From an uncultured Phycisphaerales bacterium (GTDB taxonomy: Bacteria; Planctomycetota; Phycisphaerae; Phycisphaerales; UBA1924), in NCBI GenBank assembly GCA_937995595.1, contig CALKJW010000017.1, positions 1 through 37,607 of the forward strand: DNA of 37,607 bases. The letters are read 5' to 3'. The notes under the pieces are model-generated. The model did no database searches and had not been told where the DNA came from. It worked only from the letters and a program-made list of their open reading frames with translations. A program made the translations under genes and the position numbers. Positions 23,680-30,356 of this stretch are shown piece by piece; position 1 is the stretch's first letter; every line of letters begins with the position of its first letter.

Positions 23680-24807
23680 GTGAGCGACCGCGACCAGCGC
23701 AACACGCAAGCCCCCGCGTCCGACCATGCCCGCTACCACCGGCAGGTGCTCCTGCCCGGCGTCGGCGAGAGTGGCCAGCGCAGGCTGCTCGCCTCGCACG
23801 CCGCGATCGTCGGCTGCGGCGCGCTGGGCACCGTCGCGGCGGAGATGCTGGTGCGCGCGGGCGTCGGCCGAATCACGCTCATCGACCGCGACGTCGTCGA
23901 GTGGGCCAACCTGCAGCGTCAGACACTGTACGACGAGGCCGACGCGCGCGAAGGAGCGCCCAAGGCCGTCGCCGCGGCGGCCCGACTCGCACGGATCAAC
24001 TCCTCGATCGTCATCGCCCCGCACGTGGCCGACTTCAACGCGGGCAACGCCGAGCGCCTGCTGGGCCTGCACGATGGCCGCGCCGCGGCCGATGCGCCGG
24101 TGCCGGGCGTGATCGTCGACGGCACCGACAACTTCGAGACGCGCTACCTCCTCAACGACCTGGCGGTCAGGCACGGCGTGCCGTACGTCTACGGCGGGGC
24201 GGTCGGCACGCGCGGCATGCAGATGACGGTGCTTCCCGGCCGCAGCGCGTGCATCCGCTGCGTCTTTCCCGATGCGCCGGCGCCGGGCGCATCGCCGACG
24301 TGCGACACCGCGGGCGTGCTCACCGGCGCGACGAGCATCATCGCGAGCGTGCAGGCGACCGAGGCGATCAAGATCCTGCTCGGCCGCGCCGACCTGATCG
24401 CGCCGACGCTGCTGGAGTTCGATCTGTGGACCAACCACCGGCGCCGGCTCGACCTCGCCGGCGCACGCGACCCCGCGTGCCCGTGCTGCGGCCTGCGGAG
24501 GTTCGAGTTTCTTGACGCCGCGGCGGACGCGACCGCGACGCTGTGCGGCAGCGCGAGCGTGCAGGTGCTCCCGACCATCCGCGAGCGCGCCGGGGGCGAA
24601 CACGGCCCGCGCCCGGTGGACCTTGACGCGCTGGCCGCGCGGCTGGCCGCGCACGGCCCGACCGCCCGCACGCCGCACCTGCTTCGCGCGTCGCTCGACG
24701 CCGAACGCGCCGAGATCACCGTCTTCCGCGACGGCCGCGCGATCATCAAGGGCACCACCGACCCCGCCCGAGCCCGCGCCCTCTACGCGCGCTTCGTGGG
24801 AACCTGA
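23680..24807 (+). CDS. ThiF/MoeB/HesA-family adenylyltransferase
   Basis: E1-like enzyme that adenylates the C-terminal glycine of a ubiquitin-fold sulfur carrier (ThiS or MoaD type) for thiamine, molybdopterin or cysteine synthesis. The Rossmann motif is IVGCGALGTVAAEM, followed by LIDRDVVEWANLQRQTLYDE. Two Cys pairs, CIRC and CPCC, form the structural zinc site, and SPTCDTAGV carries another cysteine. The family core ends near residue 285; the last ~90 residues form an extra small domain (PRPVDLDALAARLAAHG and following). No sulfur-carrier gene is adjacent, so the pathway is open. GTG 23680 was chosen because of the -10 box at 23668-23673. Confidence 0.88.
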   Translation: MSDRDQRNTQAPASDHARYHRQVLLPGVGESGQRRLLASHAAIVGCGALGTVAAEMLVRAGVGRITLIDRDVVEWANLQRQTLYDEADAREGAPKAVAAAARLARINSSIVIAPHVADFNAGNAERLLGLHDGRAAADAPVPGVIVDGTDNFETRYLLNDLAVRHGVPYVYGGAVGTRGMQMTVLPGRSACIRCVFPDAPAPGASPTCDTAGVLTGATSIIASVQATEAIKILLGRADLIAPTLLEFDLWTNHRRRLDLAGARDPACPCCGLRRFEFLDAAADATATLCGSASVQVLPTIRERAGGEHGPRPVDLDALAARLAAHGPTARTPHLLRASLDAERAEITVFRDGRAIIKGTTDPARARALYARFVGT

Positions 24808-24816
24808 CCGCCCGTA

Positions 24817-24838
24817 GCACGGCCATCCTGGCCCGTGC
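24817..24838. repeat. REP-like palindrome, copy 1
   Basis: GCACGG and CCGTGC flank CCATCCTGGC, itself partly self-complementary. It lies in the gap between the convergent ThiF-like and isomerase-like genes, 28 bases from copy 2. Confidence 0.6.
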
Positions 24839-24866
24839 GATGGGCCTGCGCTGTACCACTCCCTTG

Positions 24867-24887
24867 GCACGGCCATCCCGGCCGTGC
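24867..24887. repeat. REP-like palindrome, copy 2
   Basis: GCACGGCC and GGCCGTGC form a perfect 8-bp stem around ATCCC. The shared pattern GCACGG-CATCC-CCGTGC links it to copies at 24817-24838 and 36784-36804. Lying between convergent genes, it may also act as a bidirectional terminator. Confidence 0.65.
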
Positions 24888-24948
24888 GCTGCGCGGCGGT
24901 TGATGCGCGACCTTGCCGCTGCTTCACCTCAACAGATCGTCACCGGGT

Positions 24949-25875
24949 TCAGAACGAATCCGCCTCTCGGTACGCCGCGATCACCTTCAACTCCCCTTCC
25001 GCGCCGCCCCGGCTGTTGCCGTGCTCCATGCCCAGCACGCCCTTGAAGCCCCTGCGGTGGATGTGCGCGAACACGTTGCGGTAGTTGATCTCTCCCGTCC
25101 CCGGCTCGGCGCGCCCGGGGTTGTCGCCGATCTGGAAGTACGCGATCTGGTCCCAGCAGCGGTCGATGTTCTGGATCAGGTTCCCCTCGCTGGCCTGCTG
25201 GTGGTAGATGTCAAAGAGAATCTTGGCGCACGGGTGGTTCACGCCCTTCATGATCGTGTACGCGTGGTCGGAGAACCTCACGAACTGGCCCGCGTGGTCG
25301 CGCCAGTTCAGCGGCTCGAGCACCATCACCAGCCCGCTGGCCTCGCACACCTCGCAGCCGCGCTTGAACGCCTCGATCACGTTGGCCGTCTGGATGCCGA
25401 AAGGGATGCTCCGCGCCTCGACGCCCGGCACGATCGTGCACCACTTCGCGTTGACGCGCTTGGCGACCTCCACGCTGTCGCGCAGGTTGGCCACGAACCT
25501 GTCGTAGTGCTCCTTCCGCCCCGTGGTCAGCGTCGGGTTGGTCCAGTCGATGTCGGCCCCGACGAACACGCCCATGGTCATGCCCAGTTCGGCCATGAGT
25601 CTGCCGAACTTCTCCTGAAACTCCCGGCCGCGGCCGCGCATGCCGTTGTCCTCCCACGCCGTGAAGCCCTGGTCGGCCGCGAAGCGGACCTGGTCCAGGT
25701 CATCCTTGGCGTGGTTGGCGAACATGCCGAAGTGCGGCGCGTAGTGCATGCGGAACTTCGTCCCCGCGCGCGCTGGCGCGCCGGCGGGTCGCGCGTCGCG
25801 CGCGAGCGCAGCGCCGCCAAGGCCCAGCGCCCCCGCCGCGGCGGAGGTCGTCAGCACAAAGTCTCGACGGTTCAT
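24949..25875 (-). CDS. Tat-exported hydroxypyruvate-isomerase-like TIM-barrel protein
   Basis: A 308-residue protein with a twin-arginine signal (MNRRDFVLTTSAAAGALGLG) and an AP-endonuclease-2/xylose-isomerase TIM barrel of the hydroxypyruvate isomerase family. Likely metal-ligand segments are MVLEPLNWRDH, ILFDIYHQQASEGN, YFQIGDNPGR and GVLGMEHGNS. True hydroxypyruvate isomerase (Hyi) is cytoplasmic, so the exported form probably isomerises or epimerises a different sugar or keto-sugar. The ATG overlaps the stop of the fucosidase by four bases, so they are translationally coupled. It is closely linked to an exported Gfo/Idh/MocA oxidoreductase. Confidence 0.85.
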   Translation of the reverse strand: MNRRDFVLTTSAAAGALGLGGAALARDARPAGAPARAGTKFRMHYAPHFGMFANHAKDDLDQVRFAADQGFTAWEDNGMRGRGREFQEKFGRLMAELGMTMGVFVGADIDWTNPTLTTGRKEHYDRFVANLRDSVEVAKRVNAKWCTIVPGVEARSIPFGIQTANVIEAFKRGCEVCEASGLVMVLEPLNWRDHAGQFVRFSDHAYTIMKGVNHPCAKILFDIYHQQASEGNLIQNIDRCWDQIAYFQIGDNPGRAEPGTGEINYRNVFAHIHRRGFKGVLGMEHGNSRGGAEGELKVIAAYREADSF

Positions 25876-27683
25876 CGGATCTCCTTGTCATCGCGAACGG
25901 GCACGAGGCGGACCGAACGCAGGTTCATCACGGCGTTGCCGGGCTTGTTGACGACGCGCACGGTCACCCGATCGGCCCCGCGCGGCCAGACGATGGTACC
26001 GATGCTCGCCGCGACGAAGTTGCCCCACCCGCCCGTGTCCTGCACGACGGCCTGCACGCGCGAGCGCGGCCCCTCCCCCACTTCGACGGCGAACGTCGCG
26101 CCCGGCGTCGAGGGGTCGCAGGCGTAGGTGATCTCGACGGTGTACCGCGCCGCGCCGCGCGCGGGGGCCTCGACGGGCCAGTACACGCTGTCGCGAGCAT
26201 CGGTCCAGAAGCCGATGCAGTCGCGCTCCGGGCCGCTCTCGTAGCGTGCCGCGTGCCCGCTCACCTCGGCGTCCCGCGCGTGCAGGGCGAACGCGCCCTC
26301 GGCATCGGGCTTGAGGCGGACCGCCGCGACCTTCGGCGTGCCGACGCAGTCGGCGACCACGACGGTCGCGTGCGGGTTGGTGGGCGAGCCCGAGACCCGC
26401 AGAACCGGCCACGGGCCCCGCGAGTCGATCTCGACCGCGGCGTCCGTCCCGAGGATACGGGCGCGCCGGATCGTGTTCTCAAGCCCGGTCAGTTCGAGCC
26501 TGTTGTCGGCGGGCCAGTCGAACACGTGCAGGTACAGCGTGGCGCCGTTGGGGCTCGCCCGCTGCGTGCAGCGGCCCCACGCCAGTTTGTTGAACGGCCC
26601 GGCGTGCGTGCCGTAGATCGACTCGCCGTGAACCTTGAGCCACGCGCCCATGTCGCGCAGACGGTCGACGCTCGCCTGCGGGATCTCGCCCTCGGCCGTC
26701 GGGCCGACGTTGAGCAGGAAGTTGCCGCCCTTGCTGGCCACGTCGACGAGCGTGCGCACGAGCGTCGTCGACGACTTCCAGTTCGTGTCGGCGCGGACGA
26801 AGCCCCACGTGTCGTTCATCGTCATGCAGGTTTCCCAGTCGACGCCCGGCAGGCCGCGCCCGGGCACTTCCTGCTCGGGCGTGCCGAAGTCGCCGACGGC
26901 GCGCTCGCCGGGCCTGCTCAGGCCCGCCATCCCCTCGCGCGCCTTGCCCACGCGGTTGTTGACGATGATCGAGGGCTTGAGGGTCCGTACGTGTGACTCG
27001 AGCGCGACGCCGTGCTCGGTCGTCCACGTGCTCTCCCACTCGCCGTCGAACCACAGCACCGCCGGGTCGTAGTTGCGGACGATCTCCTCGACCTGCGCGT
27101 GAACGGAACTGACAAACGTCTCGAACCTCGGCCCGCCCTCGGGCGCGGGCAGGTCGTTCCACGCCCGCCGCGGCGTGTAGTGCGGGTGCGTCCAGTCCAT
27201 GATCGAGTAGTACAGGCCGAATCGCACGCCCTCGCGGTCGCACGCGTCCTTCAAGGGGCGCAACAGGTCGCGCTTCAGCGGCGTGCGCGTCACGTCCCAG
27301 TCGCCCTGCTTCGTGTCCCACAGGCAGAACCCGTCGTGGTGCCGGCTGGTGATGACCATGTACCTGCACCCGGCCTCGCGCGCCAGCGCGGCCCACGCCG
27401 CGGGGTCGTACCTTCTCGGGGCGAACTTCTCCGCCAGCGTGACGTACCGGCTCGCCGGGATGCGCCCGTTCTCCATGATCCACTCGCCGACGCCGGGCAC
27501 GCGCTTGCCCTCCCACTCACCCGCCGCGACGGCGTACACGCCCCAGTGGATGAACAGCCCGAAGCGAGCCTCGCGCCACCACTGCATGCGCTCGTCGCGC
27601 TGCGCGGCGGTCTCGGCGTGCTGGGCCGCGGCGGGCGCGGCGAGCAGCAGCGCGGCGAGCGGTGCGAACAGGTTGCGACCCAT
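25872..27683 (-). CDS. Secreted GH29 alpha-L-fucosidase
   Basis: A 603-residue exported glycoside hydrolase that releases alpha-L-fucose with retention. A Sec signal peptide (1-21) is followed by the GH29 barrel: RFGLFIHWGVYAV, YMVITSRHHDGFCLWDTK, VRFGLYYSIMDW and VLWFDGEWE with nucleophile Asp213, and later GNFLLNVGPTAEGEI. After about residue 365 come beta-rich regions resembling the usual GH29 C-terminal domain, plus an extra carbohydrate-binding-like beta module (about 480-600, YTVEITYACDPSTPGATFAVEVG). The start at 27683 has a GGAGGAGGAA ribosome site. It is divergent from the Gfo/Idh gene, separated by 153 bases. Confidence 0.92.
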   Translation of the reverse strand: MGRNLFAPLAALLLAAPAAAQHAETAAQRDERMQWWREARFGLFIHWGVYAVAAGEWEGKRVPGVGEWIMENGRIPASRYVTLAEKFAPRRYDPAAWAALAREAGCRYMVITSRHHDGFCLWDTKQGDWDVTRTPLKRDLLRPLKDACDREGVRFGLYYSIMDWTHPHYTPRRAWNDLPAPEGGPRFETFVSSVHAQVEEIVRNYDPAVLWFDGEWESTWTTEHGVALESHVRTLKPSIIVNNRVGKAREGMAGLSRPGERAVGDFGTPEQEVPGRGLPGVDWETCMTMNDTWGFVRADTNWKSSTTLVRTLVDVASKGGNFLLNVGPTAEGEIPQASVDRLRDMGAWLKVHGESIYGTHAGPFNKLAWGRCTQRASPNGATLYLHVFDWPADNRLELTGLENTIRRARILGTDAAVEIDSRGPWPVLRVSGSPTNPHATVVVADCVGTPKVAAVRLKPDAEGAFALHARDAEVSGHAARYESGPERDCIGFWTDARDSVYWPVEAPARGAARYTVEITYACDPSTPGATFAVEVGEGPRSRVQAVVQDTGGWGNFVAASIGTIVWPRGADRVTVRVVNKPGNAVMNLRSVRLVPVRDDKEIR

Positions 27684-27794
27684 GGCGCGTTCCTCCTCCG
27701 CGCCGCTCCTGCGGCGCAACCCCTCTGCCCTGCGCCATGTGGTACCGGCACGGACACTTCGCGTCAAACCGCGACTTGCGGGGCCGGTTTCGGG

Positions 27795-27800
27795 TAGACT
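27795..27800 (+). promoter_or_regulatory. Possible -10 box of the Gfo/Idh gene (TAGACT)
   Basis: TAGACT lies 36 bases before the ATG at 27837, with a GAGGAGA ribosome site between (27823-27829). No convincing -35 at the right spacing. Confidence 0.3.
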
Positions 27801-27836
27801 GCCTGCGCGGCGGTCGTGCCGCGAGGAGAGAACGCC

Positions 27837-29252
27837 ATGAACAACCTGCCGCTCGGGTTCGGTCGTCGCACGTTCATCAAGGCCGCCGCCGCGGCGGGCG
27901 CGGGTCTGGCGTTCATGCCCGCCGTGTCCTACGCGCGGATCCTGGGCGCGAACGGGCGGATCAACATCGGCGTGATCGGCACCGGCGGCATGGGCACCGC
28001 GCACCTGAACTCGCTGGTGCGCCGTCGCGAGGCGGACAACATCCTCGTGACGCGGGTGTGCGATGTCTACCGCCGCCGTCTGAACAACGCCGCCAAGATC
28101 GCCGTGGAGAACGGCGCGCCGACCGATGCCGCGGGCGGCAAGGGCCCGGGCACGATGGAGTACCGCGAGGTCATCGATGACAAGGGCGTGGACGCGGTGC
28201 TGATCGCCACGCCCGATCACTGGCACGTGAAGATGGCCATCGAGGCGATGGAGAACGGCAAGGACGTGTACGTCGAGAAGCCGCTGAGCCACACGATCGA
28301 GCAGGCGCTGGCCTGCCGCGACGCGGTGCGGCGGACCAAGCGCGTGCTGCAGGTGGGGCCGCAGGGCACCTCGGCCGACGGCTACTACAAGGCGCGTGAC
28401 CTGATCGGCGCGGGCAGGATCGGCAAGGTCACGTGGAGCCAGGCCGCGTACTGCCGGAACTCGACCGGCGGGCAGTTCAACTGGGGCATCGACCCGGACG
28501 CCGGGCCGGACGCGCCGCGCGACAGCGACGGGTACGTCTGGTGGGACCGCTGGCTCGGCCACGAGCACGGACTGGCGCCCAAGATCCCGTGGAACGCGGA
28601 CCACTTCTTCCGCTTCCGAAAGTACTTCGCCTACAACGGCGGCGTCGCGACCGACCTGCTCTACCACCGTCTCGCGCCGCTGCTGATCGCGATCACGGGG
28701 ATGAACGGCGAGTATCCCAGGCGCGTGGTCGCCTCGGGCGGGCGATTCCTGGAAAAGGACGAGCGCGACATCCCCGACACCTTCATGATGATGGTCGATT
28801 ATCCGAGCGAGCACACGATCGTTCTCGCCTCGGTCATGACCAACGACGTCGGGCTCGACACCATCATCCGAGGCCAGCACGCGACGATGTACTTCGGCGG
28901 CGGCTCCGACACGGGCAACAGCGGCTCGCTGCGCATCCGCGAGCAGGAGGCGTGGCACCGGCAGTTCCGCGCCAACAACCCCGACCGCGTCACGGTCTCG
29001 ACGCGGAAGAACAGCAAGGGCGAGGACGAGGTCGACCCGCGCCCGGGCGCGGCCGAGTACCAGGTCAAGGTCGAGGGCCGGCGCGACCACATGGGCAACT
29101 TCTTCGACGCGATCCGCGAGTCGGCCCCGCTGGCGTGCAACGTCGAACTCGGATGCTCGACGATGGTCGCGATCAAGATGGGCGTGGAGGCCTACCGGCA
29201 GGACAAGGTCATGCTGTGGGACGCGCAGCGCGAGGTCGCTCGGGCGACCTGA
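27837..29252 (+). CDS. Tat-exported Gfo/Idh/MocA-family oxidoreductase
   Basis: A 471-residue NAD(P)-dependent sugar oxidoreductase. The Tat signal is GRRTFIKAAAAAGAG (Arg10-Arg11). The Rossmann motif GVIGTGGMG spans 45-53 and the family EKP motif is at 147-149 (DVYVEKPLSHT). The C-terminal half has the long form found in planctomycetes and Bacteroidota (WWDRWLGHEHGLAPK, PDTFMMMVDYPSEH). Tat export lets it carry a folded, pre-bound nicotinamide cofactor, as in glucose-fructose oxidoreductase. The ATG at 27837 follows GAGGAGA at an ideal distance; an in-frame start at 27816 only adds seven residues before the signal. It faces the fucosidase/isomerase pair. Confidence 0.88.
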   Translation: MNNLPLGFGRRTFIKAAAAAGAGLAFMPAVSYARILGANGRINIGVIGTGGMGTAHLNSLVRRREADNILVTRVCDVYRRRLNNAAKIAVENGAPTDAAGGKGPGTMEYREVIDDKGVDAVLIATPDHWHVKMAIEAMENGKDVYVEKPLSHTIEQALACRDAVRRTKRVLQVGPQGTSADGYYKARDLIGAGRIGKVTWSQAAYCRNSTGGQFNWGIDPDAGPDAPRDSDGYVWWDRWLGHEHGLAPKIPWNADHFFRFRKYFAYNGGVATDLLYHRLAPLLIAITGMNGEYPRRVVASGGRFLEKDERDIPDTFMMMVDYPSEHTIVLASVMTNDVGLDTIIRGQHATMYFGGGSDTGNSGSLRIREQEAWHRQFRANNPDRVTVSTRKNSKGEDEVDPRPGAAEYQVKVEGRRDHMGNFFDAIRESAPLACNVELGCSTMVAIKMGVEAYRQDKVMLWDAQREVARAT

Positions 29253-29345
29253 CGCCGGCAACCGGAACGGCTTCGTTTCGGCCGCAATCCGGCCCTGAAA
29301 TGGCCAGTATTGGCCAGCAGATGGTCCGACATACCGGAGATTGTT

Positions 29346-29359
29346 GGGGATAAGTCCCC
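29346..29359 (+). other. Small hairpin downstream of the Gfo/Idh gene
   Basis: GGGGA and TCCCC pair around TAAG. No T-run follows. Just upstream, TGGCCAGTATTGGCCAG is a direct/inverted motif. It may mark the end of the Gfo/Idh transcript. Confidence 0.3.
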
Positions 29360-29419
29360 TAAACTGGCCTGCGACAGGGAGTTATCCAGACTTTCATCCC
29401 TTGAATCGGCAGTTCTTGC

Positions 29420-29447
29420 TTGACACAACCGTCATTTCTTGTACATT
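29420..29447 (+). promoter_or_regulatory. Strong sigma-70-type promoter of the candidate small RNA
   Basis: A perfect TTGACA (29420-29425), a 16-base spacer and TACATT (29442-29447), in sequence much richer in A/T than its surroundings. The predicted transcription start is about 29454. This is the closest match to the bacterial consensus seen in the window. Confidence 0.75.
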
Positions 29448-29453
29448 GTTCCT

Positions 29454-29662
29454 GCCTTTTCCGGTTGTTTTGCCTTGGTGTGTCTGTCCTGCCGGACGGA
29501 ACCCTTTCTGGGTTCTAGGAGTGAGAGAGAGCCGCGAGAGAGACCGGCGGGACGAGAGAGGATTCACCCGGGCAAGACTCTGGAGTGAGAGAGAGGCGAG
29601 AGAGGGCTGAGTAGTCCTCGCACCCGGCTGCGAACTGACCGGTCGCAGCCGGGTTTGTTTTT
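29454..29662 (+). ncRNA. Candidate stand-alone small RNA with GA-rich repeats
   Basis: About 209 bases lie between a consensus promoter (29420-29447) and a perfect intrinsic terminator (29622-29662), with no credible reading frame. Visible structure includes a hairpin GAACCC/GGGTTC (29499-29515) and GCCG/CGGC closing a GA-rich loop (29531-29548). Two copies of a purine block, GGAGTGAGAGAGAG plus GCGAGAGAG, lie at 29518-29542 and 29582-29605. The repeated GA tracts would be mostly unpaired and several GGA triplets fall within them. I do not recognise it as 6S, 4.5S/SRP, tmRNA or RNase P RNA. It could be a trans-acting RNA, a protein-binding sponge, or an attenuated leader of the ECF gene. Ends are predicted, not measured. 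Confidence 0.6.
29622..29662 (+). terminator. Strong intrinsic terminator
   Basis: ACCCGGCTGCGA (29622-29633) and TCGCAGCCGGGT (29643-29654) form a 12-bp perfect stem around a 9-base loop, followed by a T-tract TTTGTTTTT. It ends the candidate small RNA and separates it from the ECF gene. Confidence 0.88.
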
Positions 29663-29729
29663 GGACCTTCCGGACCTGCGCCGTCGCGCACCGGCCGCGC
29701 CGATCGTGGACAATGCCCCGCGAGCGGCC

Positions 29730-30356
29730 ATGACTCCCACGATGACCGACGACGCCCGGGACCTTGCCCTGGTCCGAGCCGGTCGGACGAGCGCGGGCGC
29801 GAGCCCCGAAGCGCACGAAGGCTTCGCACGCATCTACGACCGGCACGGGCCGGTGGTGCGGGCCCTGTGCCGTCAGAACTCGCCCAGCGACGCCGACGCG
29901 GACGACGCCCTGCAGGAGACCTTCCTGCGGGCCTATCGCATGCTCGACCGGCTCACCGACCCGGACGGCCTGAGGTCGTGGCTCTACGCCATCGCGCGGC
30001 TGGTCTGCTCGGAGCGACGCCGCGCAGCGCGCCGGCGCGCGACGCACGAACGCGCCGCGGCCGAGGAGAACGGACTCATGCCCGGCGAACCGCACACCTC
30101 CACCGGCCGGCCGAGCCCCGATAGCCGCGCTTCGCCGCGCGACGCCGCGGACCGGCGCGAGCAACTCCGGCGGCTCGGCCGCGCGATGGACGATCTGCCC
30201 GACAACGAGCGACTCGCGCTGCACCTGTACTACCTCGAGTCCGACCCCGTGACCGCGGCGTCGGTGGCGCTGGGCGTTTCGCGGAGCGGGTTCTACAAAC
30301 TGCTGAGCCGCGCCCGCGAACGACTGTCCGCACTGCTGAGCGAGGCCCGCGCATGA
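29730..30356 (+). CDS. ECF-type RNA polymerase sigma factor
   Basis: A 208-residue sigma factor of the extracytoplasmic-function group with regions 2 and 4 only. Region 2 is FARIYDRHGPVVRALCRQ through DALQETFLRAYRMLDRLTDPDGLRSWLYAIAR, with the -10-recognition helix. Region 4 is LRRLGRAMDDLPDNERLALHLYY and AASVALGVSRSGFYKLLSRARERL, the helix-turn-helix for -35 recognition. An acidic/Ser-rich linker separates them. ATG 29730 is preferred to the frame's earlier start at 29655, which would begin within the terminator downstream of the small RNA. GACAAT at 29709-29714 is a possible -10. The stop overlaps the next ATG by four bases, coupling it to a membrane protein that probably controls it. Confidence 0.88.
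   Translation: MTPTMTDDARDLALVRAGRTSAGASPEAHEGFARIYDRHGPVVRALCRQNSPSDADADDALQETFLRAYRMLDRLTDPDGLRSWLYAIARLVCSERRRAARRRATHERAAAEENGLMPGEPHTSTGRPSPDSRASPRDAADRREQLRRLGRAMDDLPDNERLALHLYYLESDPVTAASVALGVSRSGFYKLLSRARERLSALLSEARA

Noticed and set aside
25872-29261. A single 1129-residue minus-strand reading frame
   Set aside because: Only the part from 27683 downward is a real gene (GH29 fucosidase). The remainder is the antisense of the Gfo/Idh gene; high GC keeps the frame open.
29518-29605. CRISPR-like repeat pair
   Set aside because: Only two imperfect purine-rich copies, no regular spacers and no cas genes.
29341-29610. 89-residue plus-strand reading frame across the small-RNA region
   Set aside because: It starts upstream of the promoter and reads the GA repeats as low-complexity Arg/Glu; no ribosome site and no homology-like content.
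29454-29662. Identity as 6S RNA, SRP RNA, tmRNA or RNase P RNA
   Set aside because: Lacks the long bulged rod of 6S, the conserved SRP tetraloop motif, a tRNA-like end with tag frame, and the length and P4-type elements of RNase P.
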